From an uncultured Lachnospiraceae bacterium (GTDB lineage: Bacteria > Bacillota > Clostridia > Lachnospirales > Lachnospiraceae), in the NCBI GenBank assembly GCA_947589175.1, contig CANPZR010000207.1, forward strand, positions 1 through 5,014: a DNA stretch of 5,014 bases, in the 5' to 3' direction. The notes under the pieces are model-generated. The model was given only the letters and a program-made list of their open reading frames with translations, was not told the origin of the DNA and made no database searches. The position numbers were made by a program, and so were the translations under genes. Below are positions 1 to 5,014 of the stretch, piece by piece (position 1 is the stretch's first letter; each line of letters begins with the position of its first letter).

Positions 1-828
1 CCGGACAAGAGACCGGAGGCGGGCCTCTTGAAAATCCGCAAGGGATTAGAGCTGTTCTGCAACCTGCGCCCGGCGATCCTGTTCGAGGAATTGAGCGGGG
101 CGTGCCCGCTAAAGGAAGAACTGATTGAGGGCGGCTTTGATTTCGTCGTGGCAAGGGAGCTGACCGGCGGGCTCTATTTTGGAGACCGTTACACAAAAGA
201 GGTGGACGGCCTGCAGACGGCGGTGGATACGCTTGTATATAATGAAAATGAGATCCGGCGGATTGCGCGGTGGGCGTTCGACATCGCCATGAAGCGGAAT
301 AAACGAGTCTGCAGCGTGGATAAGGCGAACGTGCTGGATTCCTCGAGGCTGTGGAGAAAGATTGTAAAAGAGGTCAGCGCGGAGTATCCGGAGGTAGAGC
401 TGACGGATATGTTAGTGGACAACTGCGCGATGCAGCTCGTGCGCGACCCGAAGCAGTTTGACGTGATTCTCACGGAGAATATGTTCGGCGACATTTTGTC
501 CGACGAGGCGAGCATGGTGACGGGATCTCTCGGGATGCTCTCCTCCGCCAGCTTAGGGGCGGGGACGTTCGGGCTGTATGAGCCGAGCCACGGCTCAGCG
601 CCGGATATCGCGGGACAGAACAAGGCAAATCCCATCGCCACGATTCTGTCAACAGCCATGATGCTCCGGTATTCCTTTAATCTGCAAAAAGAGGCGGACG
701 CCGTGGAGAACGCGGTGAAGGCCGTGCTGAAAAAGGGACTGCGCACCGTGGATATTATGGACGAGGGCAAGACGCTCCTCGGGACAAAGGAAATGGGCGA
801 CGCCATTGTGGCGGAAATCGCTGACTGA
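1..828 (+). CDS. leuB: 3-isopropylmalate dehydrogenase, 5'-truncated by the window edge
   Basis: LeuB oxidises and decarboxylates 3-isopropylmalate to 2-ketoisocaproate with NAD+ in the cytoplasmic leucine pathway. The reading frame is open from base 1, and the codons before the first possible start (TTG at 28) encode family sequence (RPEAGLL), so that TTG is an internal Leu codon and not the real start. Of the 275 visible residues, family landmarks are: substrate arginines at about 13 (KIRK), 23 (NLRP) and 52 (ARELTGG); Tyr59 in GLYFG; catalytic Lys108 in VDKANVL; metal-binding aspartates at about 140 (LVDN), 164 and 168 (FGDILSDE); and the NAD-site segment [12 protein letters not shown]. 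By comparison with E. coli LeuB, about 80 N-terminal residues are missing. The C-terminus is intact and ends in tandem stops (TGA then TAA). leuA, leuC and leuD are probably upstream but are not visible. The isocitrate/tartrate dehydrogenase relatives are less likely, given the LeuB-type ELTGGLYFG and the ilv neighbours. Confidence 0.96.
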   Translation, partial: PDKRPEAGLLKIRKGLELFCNLRPAILFEELSGACPLKEELIEGGFDFVVARELTGGLYFGDRYTKEVDGLQTAVDTLVYNENEIRRIARWAFDIAMKRNKRVCSVDKANVLDSSRLWRKIVKEVSAEYPEVELTDMLVDNCAMQLVRDPKQFDVILTENMFGDILSDEASMVTGSLGMLSSASLGAGTFGLYEPSHGSAPDIAGQNKANPIATILSTAMMLRYSFNLQKEADAVENAVKAVLKKGLRTVDIMDEGKTLLGTKEMGDAIVAEIAD

Positions 829-830
829 TA

Positions 831-842
831 AAGGAAGGAAGG
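831..842 (+). promoter_or_regulatory. Ribosome binding site of ilvD
   Basis: The purine run AAGGAAGGAAGG lies in the 23-base gap after leuB. Its last AAGGAAGG ends 9 bases before the ATG at 852, a normal spacing, and supports that ATG as the ilvD start. Confidence 0.8.
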
Positions 843-851
843 TATCGGAAT

Positions 852-2510
852 ATGAAAAGTGATTCGGTAAAAAAGGGCATGCAGACGGCGCCCCAGCGCT
901 CGCTGTTCAACGCTCTGGGCATGACGAAGGAAGAACTGGACCGGCCGCTTGTCGGCATTGTGAGCTCCTACAATGAGATTGTACCGGGGCATATGAATCT
1001 GGATAAGATCGTGGAGGCCGTCAAGGTGGGCGTCGCCATGGCGGGCGGAACGCCGATCGTGTTCCCGGCTATCGCCGTCTGCGATGGTATCGCCATGGGG
1101 CATGTCGGGATGAAGTATTCGCTTGTGACGCGCGATCTGATCGCGGACTCCACGGAGTGTATGGCGCTCGCGCACGCGTTTGACGCGCTCGTCATGGTGC
1201 CGAACTGCGACAAGAACGTGCCGGGACTTCTCATGGCGGCCGCAAGGGTCAATGTTCCGACGGTATTTGTCAGCGGCGGCCCGATGTTGGCCGGCCATGT
1301 GCAGGGCAAGAGGACGTCTCTTTCCAGCATGTTCGAGGCGGTGGGCGCCCACGCGGCGGGCAAGATGACGGAGGAAGAAGTGGACGATTATGTGAGCCAC
1401 GCCTGTCCGACCTGCGGGTCCTGCTCCGGCATGTACACCGCCAATTCCATGAACTGTCTGACCGAGGCAATCGGCATGGGCTTACAGGGCAACGGCACGA
1501 TTCCCGCGGTGTACTCCGACCGCATTAAGTTAGCGAAGCACGCGGGCATGAAGGTCATGGAGATGTACAACCGGAACATCCGTCCGAGAGATATTATGAC
1601 CAAAAAGGCGTTTATCAACGCGCTCACGGTGGATATGGCGCTCGGGTGCTCCACGAATACCATGCTGCACCTCCCTGCCATCGCGCACGAGGCGGGCGTC
1701 GAGCTGAATCTGGACATCGCCAATGAAATCAGCGCCAAGACTCCGAATCTGTGCCACTTAGCGCCGGCAGGCCCCACCTACATGGAGCAGCTCAACGAGG
1801 CGGGCGGCGTCTACGCGGTGATGAATGAATTGAATAAAAAAGGATTGATATATACGAACCTTCTCACGGTGACGGGTAAGACTGTGGGAGAGAACATAGA
1901 AAACGCGGTCAATCTGAATCCGGAAGTAATAAGGCCGATCGACAACCCGTACAGCGAGACCGGCGGCATCGCCGTCCTGAAGGGCAATATCGCGCCGGAT
2001 TCCGGCGTGGTGAAGCGCTCGGCTGTCGTGCCGGAGATGATGGTGCACGAGGGCCCGGCGCGCGTGTTCGACTGCGAGGAGGACGCCATTGATGCCATCA
2101 AGGGCGGCAAGATTGTGGCGGGAGACGTCGTCGTTATCCGCTACGAGGGACCGAAGGGCGGCCCCGGCATGAGAGAGATGCTCAACCCCACCTCCGCCAT
2201 TGCGGGCATGGGACTCGGCTCCTCCGTGGCGCTGATTACCGACGGACGATTCTCCGGGGCTTCCCGCGGAGCCTCCATCGGCCACGTCTCCCCGGAGGCG
2301 GCTGTGGGCGGTCCGATCGCTCTGATTCACGAGGGCGACATCATCAAGATCAACATTCCGGAGAACACGCTGAATGTGGATGTGCCGGATGAGGTGCTGG
2401 AGGAGAGAAGAAGGAACTGGCAGCCGAGAGAGCCGAAGGTGACGACCGGATACCTGCGGCGCTACGCGGATATGGTTACATCCGGCAGCCAGGGAGCGAT
2501 TTTGAAATAG
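852..2510 (+). CDS. ilvD: Dihydroxy-acid dehydratase
   Basis: IlvD dehydrates 2,3-dihydroxyisovalerate and 2,3-dihydroxy-3-methylvalerate to the 2-keto acids that lead to valine, leucine and isoleucine. It is a cytoplasmic iron-sulphur, Mg-dependent enzyme of the IlvD/Edd family. At 552 residues it is full length. Visible motifs are CDGIAMGH (77-84); the first family signature CDKNVPG (119-125), with cluster ligand Cys119 and Lys121, equivalent to the carbamylated Mg-binding lysine in related structures; the cysteine-rich CPTCGSCSG (185-193); and the second signature with TDGRFSG (463-469), whose Ser468 matches the proposed catalytic base. The third cysteine found in [2Fe-2S] members is absent (Gly46 in VPGHMNL, as in E. 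coli IlvD). This suggests the oxygen-sensitive [4Fe-4S] type, by inference. The ATG at 852 is chosen for its Shine-Dalgarno sequence and because the protein starts at the usual place for the family. A phosphogluconate dehydratase (Edd) is unlikely given the branched-chain neighbours and the length. Confidence 0.97.
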   Translation: MKSDSVKKGMQTAPQRSLFNALGMTKEELDRPLVGIVSSYNEIVPGHMNLDKIVEAVKVGVAMAGGTPIVFPAIAVCDGIAMGHVGMKYSLVTRDLIADSTECMALAHAFDALVMVPNCDKNVPGLLMAAARVNVPTVFVSGGPMLAGHVQGKRTSLSSMFEAVGAHAAGKMTEEEVDDYVSHACPTCGSCSGMYTANSMNCLTEAIGMGLQGNGTIPAVYSDRIKLAKHAGMKVMEMYNRNIRPRDIMTKKAFINALTVDMALGCSTNTMLHLPAIAHEAGVELNLDIANEISAKTPNLCHLAPAGPTYMEQLNEAGGVYAVMNELNKKGLIYTNLLTVTGKTVGENIENAVNLNPEVIRPIDNPYSETGGIAVLKGNIAPDSGVVKRSAVVPEMMVHEGPARVFDCEEDAIDAIKGGKIVAGDVVVIRYEGPKGGPGMREMLNPTSAIAGMGLGSSVALITDGRFSGASRGASIGHVSPEAAVGGPIALIHEGDIIKINIPENTLNVDVPDEVLEERRRNWQPREPKVTTGYLRRYADMVTSGSQGAILK

Positions 2511-2519
2511 AAAGAGGTG
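2511..2519 (+). promoter_or_regulatory. Ribosome binding site of ilvB
   Basis: AAAGAGGTG follows the ilvD TAG stop directly and ends 5 bases before the ATG at 2525. It matches the GGAGGTG type of Shine-Dalgarno core with one departure. The whole gap is only 14 bases, so coupled translation with ilvD is plausible. Confidence 0.75.
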
Positions 2520-2524
2520 CATTT

Positions 2525-4213
2525 ATGCAGTTAAATGGATCGCAGATTATCATTGAATGTCTGTTAGAACAAGGTGTAGATACAATTTTTGGCTATCCGG
2601 GCGGCGCCATTTTGAATGTGTACGACGAGCTGTACCGCTACCAGGACCGAATCCGCCACATACTGACATCCCATGAGCAGGGAGCGGCCCACGCGGCGGA
2701 CGGATATGCCAGAGCGACAGGACGGGTGGGCGTCTGTATGGCGACCAGCGGTCCGGGAGCCACCAATCTGGTGACCGGCATCGCCACCGCCTATATGGAC
2801 TCCGTTCCATTGGTAGCGATTACCTGTAATGTAAATCTTCCGCTTCTCGGAAAGGACTCCTTCCAGGAGGTGGATATCGCCGGCATTACCATGCCGATCA
2901 CAAAGCACAGCTTTATCGTGAAGGATGTGGAGAATCTGGCAGCAGTGATGCGCCGCGCCTTTAAGATCGCCCAGACCGGGCGGCCGGGACCGGTGCTCGT
3001 AGATGTGACCAAGGATGTGACCGGGGCGATTACGGATTTTGCCCCCCAGACGCCGGACATCATTCCGCGCCAGGTGGACACGATCGACCAGCACGATATC
3101 GAAGATGTGCTCAGCGTCATCCGCAAGTCGGAAAAGCCGATGATTTTCGTGGGCGGCGGAGCGGTTATATCCGGAGCGGAGAAGGAGCTGGCGGAATTTG
3201 TCCAGAAGGTGGACGCGCCCGTTACCGACACGCTCATGGGAAAGGGAGCCTTTGACGGCACCGATCCCTACTACACGGGAATGCTCGGGATGCACGGTAC
3301 AAAGACCGCCAATTTGAGCGTGACCGAGTCGGATCTTCTGCTTGTTCTGGGAGCGCGCTTTTCAGACCGCGTGACCGGCAACGCCAGCAAATTTGCCTAC
3401 AACGCGAAGATCGTGCACATAGACATCGATCCGGCGGAGATCAACAAAAATATTCAGGTGGATTACTCCATTATCGGCGATTTGAAATCGATACTGGAGA
3501 TTCTCAATAAAAAGCTGGAGCAGCAGTTCCACAAGGCGTGGATCGACCGCGTCATGGCGCGAAAGGAAGCACTGCCCATGACGTACAAGACAGATGTGCT
3601 CACGGGACCGTATGTGGTCGAGAGGGTAAGCGAGATTACGAACAACGAGGCGATTATCACGACGGACGTAGGACAGCACCAGATGTGGGCGGCGCAGTAT
3701 TACAAGTACCGCAGGCCCAGACAGCTCCTCACGTCGGGCGGCATGGGAACGATGGGTTACGGACTGGGAGCCTGTATTGGCGCCAAGACGGCCATGCCGG
3801 ACAAGGTGGTCATCAATATGGCGGGAGACGGCTGTTTCCGCATGAATATGAATGAGATTGCCACTGCCACAAGGTACAATATCCCGATCGTGCAGATTAT
3901 ATTTAACAATCACGCCCTGGGCATGGTGCGGCAGTGGCAGACGCTGTTCTACGGCAGGCGCTACTCGCAGACCATTCTGGAGGATAAGGTGGATTACTGC
4001 AAGGTGTCCGAGGCGATGGGAGCGAAGGCGATCCGTGTCACGAAGCGGGAAGAGGTAGACGACGCCATCCGCACGGCGATCGAGGCGAATGAACCCTATG
4101 TCATTGAGGTTGTCATCGACCACGACGACAAGGTGTGGCCGATGGTGGCGCCGGGAGCGGCCATCGAGGACTCATTTGATGAGAAAGATCAGGAAAACCG
4201 CATAAGCAACTAA
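2525..4213 (+). CDS. ilvB: Acetohydroxyacid synthase, large catalytic subunit
   Basis: IlvB joins two pyruvates into acetolactate, or pyruvate and 2-ketobutyrate into acetohydroxybutyrate, with ThDP, Mg and FAD. This is the first common step of branched-chain amino acid synthesis, in the cytoplasm. The 562 residues match the family length. Order: N-terminal ThDP-binding domain (about 1-170) with YPGGA (24-28) and catalytic Glu51 in SHEQGAAHA; central domain (about 190-325) with GARFSDRVTG (276-285), the FAD-region motif that separates anabolic synthase from FAD-free catabolic acetolactate synthase; C-terminal ThDP domain with GDG at 434-436 closing at Asn461-Asn462. GMVRQW (466-471) carries the conserved Trp471, linked in the family to 2-ketobutyrate preference and herbicide binding. 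KVWPMVAPGAA near the C-terminus is typical. The window has no ilvN regulatory subunit: serC follows after 19 bases. The segment CNVNLPLLGKDSF (101-113) differs from the TGQVP-type sequence of plant enzymes. Other ThDP enzymes (glyoxylate carboligase, pyruvate oxidase) are less likely from motifs and context. Confidence 0.95.
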   Translation: MQLNGSQIIIECLLEQGVDTIFGYPGGAILNVYDELYRYQDRIRHILTSHEQGAAHAADGYARATGRVGVCMATSGPGATNLVTGIATAYMDSVPLVAITCNVNLPLLGKDSFQEVDIAGITMPITKHSFIVKDVENLAAVMRRAFKIAQTGRPGPVLVDVTKDVTGAITDFAPQTPDIIPRQVDTIDQHDIEDVLSVIRKSEKPMIFVGGGAVISGAEKELAEFVQKVDAPVTDTLMGKGAFDGTDPYYTGMLGMHGTKTANLSVTESDLLLVLGARFSDRVTGNASKFAYNAKIVHIDIDPAEINKNIQVDYSIIGDLKSILEILNKKLEQQFHKAWIDRVMARKEALPMTYKTDVLTGPYVVERVSEITNNEAIITTDVGQHQMWAAQYYKYRRPRQLLTSGGMGTMGYGLGACIGAKTAMPDKVVINMAGDGCFRMNMNEIATATRYNIPIVQIIFNNHALGMVRQWQTLFYGRRYSQTILEDKVDYCKVSEAMGAKAIRVTKREEVDDAIRTAIEANEPYVIEVVIDHDDKVWPMVAPGAAIEDSFDEKDQENRISN

Positions 4214-4214
4214 T

Positions 4215-4223
4215 AAAAGGAGG
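4215..4223 (+). promoter_or_regulatory. Ribosome binding site that decides the serC start
   Basis: AAAAGGAGG is a near-perfect Shine-Dalgarno sequence beginning inside the second of two tandem ilvB stops (TAATAA). It ends 9 bases before the GTG at 4233 but only 3 bases before an in-frame TTG at 4227. The spacing therefore favours GTG. Confidence 0.85.
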
Positions 4224-4232
4224 ATTTTGAAA

Positions 4233-5014
4233 GTGGCTAGAGTATATAACTTTTCAGCAGGTCCGGCGGTGCTGCCGGAGGAGGTACTGAAAGAGGCAGC
4301 AGAGGAAATGCTGGATTACAGGGGAACGGGCATGTCCGTGATGGAGATGAGCCATCGCTCCAAGGCATACGATACGATTATTAAAGAGGCGGAGCAGGAC
4401 CTGCGCGATCTGATGAATATTCCGGACAACTACAAGGTATTGTTTTTGCAGGGAGGCGCTTCCCAGCAGTTTGCCATGATTCCGATGAACCTGATGAAAA
4501 ACGGCGTGGCGGATTATATCGTGACCGGACAGTGGGCCAAGAAGGCCTACCAGGAGGCGTGCAAATACGGAAAGGCAGTGAAAATCGCCTCCTCCGAGGA
4601 CAAGACATTTTCCTATATTCCGGACTGCTCGGACCTTCCGATCGACGAGGATGCGGATTATGTGTACATCTGCGAGAACAACACGATTTACGGAACCAAA
4701 TACAAGACGCTGCCCAATACCAAGGGAAAGACTCTGGTGGCAGACGTGTCCTCCTGCTTTCTCTCGGAGCCGGTTGACGTGACCAAGTACGGCGTGATTT
4801 ACGGCGGCGTTCAGAAAAACATCGGACCGGCGGGCGTGGTCATTGTCATTATCCGTGAGGACCTGATTCCGGAGAGCGTGGACGAGAAGGTTCCGACGAT
4901 GCTGCAGTACAAGATTCACGCGGACGCAGAGTCTTTATACAACACGCCGCCGGCTTACGGCATCTACATCTGCGGCAAGGTATTTAAGTGGCTCAAGAAG
5001 ATGGGCGGCCTGGC
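4233..5014 (+). CDS. serC: Phosphoserine aminotransferase, 3'-truncated by the window edge
   Basis: SerC transfers the amino group of glutamate to 3-phosphohydroxypyruvate, giving phosphoserine, the second step of serine synthesis; it can also serve in pyridoxal phosphate synthesis in some bacteria. It is a cytoplasmic PLP enzyme of the class V aminotransferases. From the GTG start, 260 complete codons are visible, against about 360 in the family, so roughly 100 C-terminal residues are missing. Landmarks in family positions are YNFSAGPAVLP (5-15), His41-Arg42 in EMSHRSK (substrate phosphate and carboxylate contacts), GGASQQF (74-80, PLP phosphate), Trp101 in TGQWAKK (stacks on PLP), Asp171 in ADVSS (pairs with the pyridine nitrogen), Lys195 in GGVQKNIGPAG (Schiff base), and YNTPPAYGIYI (236-246). 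GTG is preferred over the TTG two codons upstream because of Shine-Dalgarno spacing. It is probably co-transcribed with ilvB; serA often follows serC in related genomes, but this cannot be seen here. Confidence 0.95.
   Translation, partial: MARVYNFSAGPAVLPEEVLKEAAEEMLDYRGTGMSVMEMSHRSKAYDTIIKEAEQDLRDLMNIPDNYKVLFLQGGASQQFAMIPMNLMKNGVADYIVTGQWAKKAYQEACKYGKAVKIASSEDKTFSYIPDCSDLPIDEDADYVYICENNTIYGTKYKTLPNTKGKTLVADVSSCFLSEPVDVTKYGVIYGGVQKNIGPAGVVIVIIREDLIPESVDEKVPTMLQYKIHADAESLYNTPPAYGIYICGKVFKWLKKMGGL

Larger units (their letters stand above)
1..5014 (+). other. Predicted leu-ilv-ser operon segment
   Basis: Four consecutive genes share a strand, with gaps of 23, 14 and 19 bases. Each gap is filled by stop codons and a Shine-Dalgarno sequence, leaving no room for a promoter or for a hairpin followed by a T run. 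The inference is one transcript that starts upstream of base 1 and ends downstream of base 5014. Any attenuator, T-box or CodY-type control would lie before the first gene, outside the window. An internal promoter inside a coding region cannot be excluded by eye. Confidence 0.8.

Noticed and set aside
28..30. TTG as the leuB start codon
   Set aside because: The frame is open to base 1 and the preceding codons encode conserved LeuB sequence (RPEAGLL), so the gene continues upstream of the window.
869..875. In-phase slippery heptamer A-AAA-AAG at codons 6-8 of ilvD, resembling a -1 frameshift site
   Set aside because: The -1 frame reaches a stop at 974-976 and would give only a short useless product. 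I see no clear stimulatory hairpin just downstream, and Lys-Lys pairs coded AAA AAG are common by chance.
189..1400. A 403-codon open frame on the minus strand across the leuB-ilvD junction
   Set aside because: It is fully antisense to two well-recognised genes. Its translation is His/Arg-rich with no recognisable domain, as expected of the complement of GC-rich codons.
1836..1842. AAAAAAG run in ilvD as a frameshift site
   Set aside because: It reads AAA AAA GGA in frame, which is not the phase required for the standard slippery motif.
2252..2271. GC-rich imperfect hairpin (CTCCGGGG with CCGCGGAG) as a terminator
   Set aside because: It lies inside the conserved GRFSG coding motif of ilvD, contains a mismatch, and is not followed by a T run.
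1758..4123. Other long minus-strand open frames (about 240-255 codons) opposite ilvD and ilvB
   Set aside because: They have the same His/Arg-rich shadow character, lie wholly opposite conserved coding sequence, and show no recognisable family.
4214..4232. Terminator or promoter between ilvB and serC
   Set aside because: The 19-base gap contains only a second stop codon, the ribosome binding site and a short spacer, with no room for a hairpin and T run or for -35 and -10 boxes.

Overview
The window holds one tightly packed, plus-strand block of four amino-acid biosynthesis genes: the 3' part of leuB, complete ilvD, complete ilvB, and the 5' part of serC. Gaps between genes are 23, 14 and 19 bases. 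Each downstream gene has its own Shine-Dalgarno sequence, and no promoter, terminator or leader is visible between genes. This looks like the interior of a longer operon that starts before base 1 and runs past base 5014.

The organism is most likely an anaerobic Firmicute of the class Clostridia, probably a Lachnospiraceae-like gut bacterium. The evidence is the purine-rich ribosome binding sites (AAGGAAGG, AGAGGTG, AAAGGAGG), the fairly GC-rich composition by eye, and clostridial-looking sequence such as the LLGKDSFQEVD stretch in IlvB and CENNTIYGT in SerC. This is an inference from remembered family resemblance, not a database result.

Layout: 1-828 is 3-isopropylmalate dehydrogenase (leucine branch), missing about 80 N-terminal residues. 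852-2510 is dihydroxy-acid dehydratase (shared valine, isoleucine and leucine step). 2525-4213 is the acetohydroxyacid synthase catalytic subunit (first common step). 4233 to the edge is phosphoserine aminotransferase (second step of serine synthesis), missing roughly its last 100 residues. No stretch of 300 bases lacks a gene.

Functionally, IlvB condenses pyruvate (or pyruvate plus 2-ketobutyrate) to acetohydroxyacids. After the IlvC step, which is not encoded here, IlvD makes the 2-keto acids. One of these, 2-ketoisovalerate, enters the leucine branch in which LeuB acts. SerC belongs to a different pathway, from 3-phosphoglycerate to serine, so the operon joins branched-chain and serine synthesis.

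I found no mobile element, RNA gene, CRISPR array, phage gene or defence gene, and no evidence of an undescribed system. Points worth a second look are modest: ilvB has no ilvN next to it, a serine gene is attached to the ilv genes, IlvB has an unusual residue at a herbicide-contact position, and IlvD lacks one cluster cysteine.
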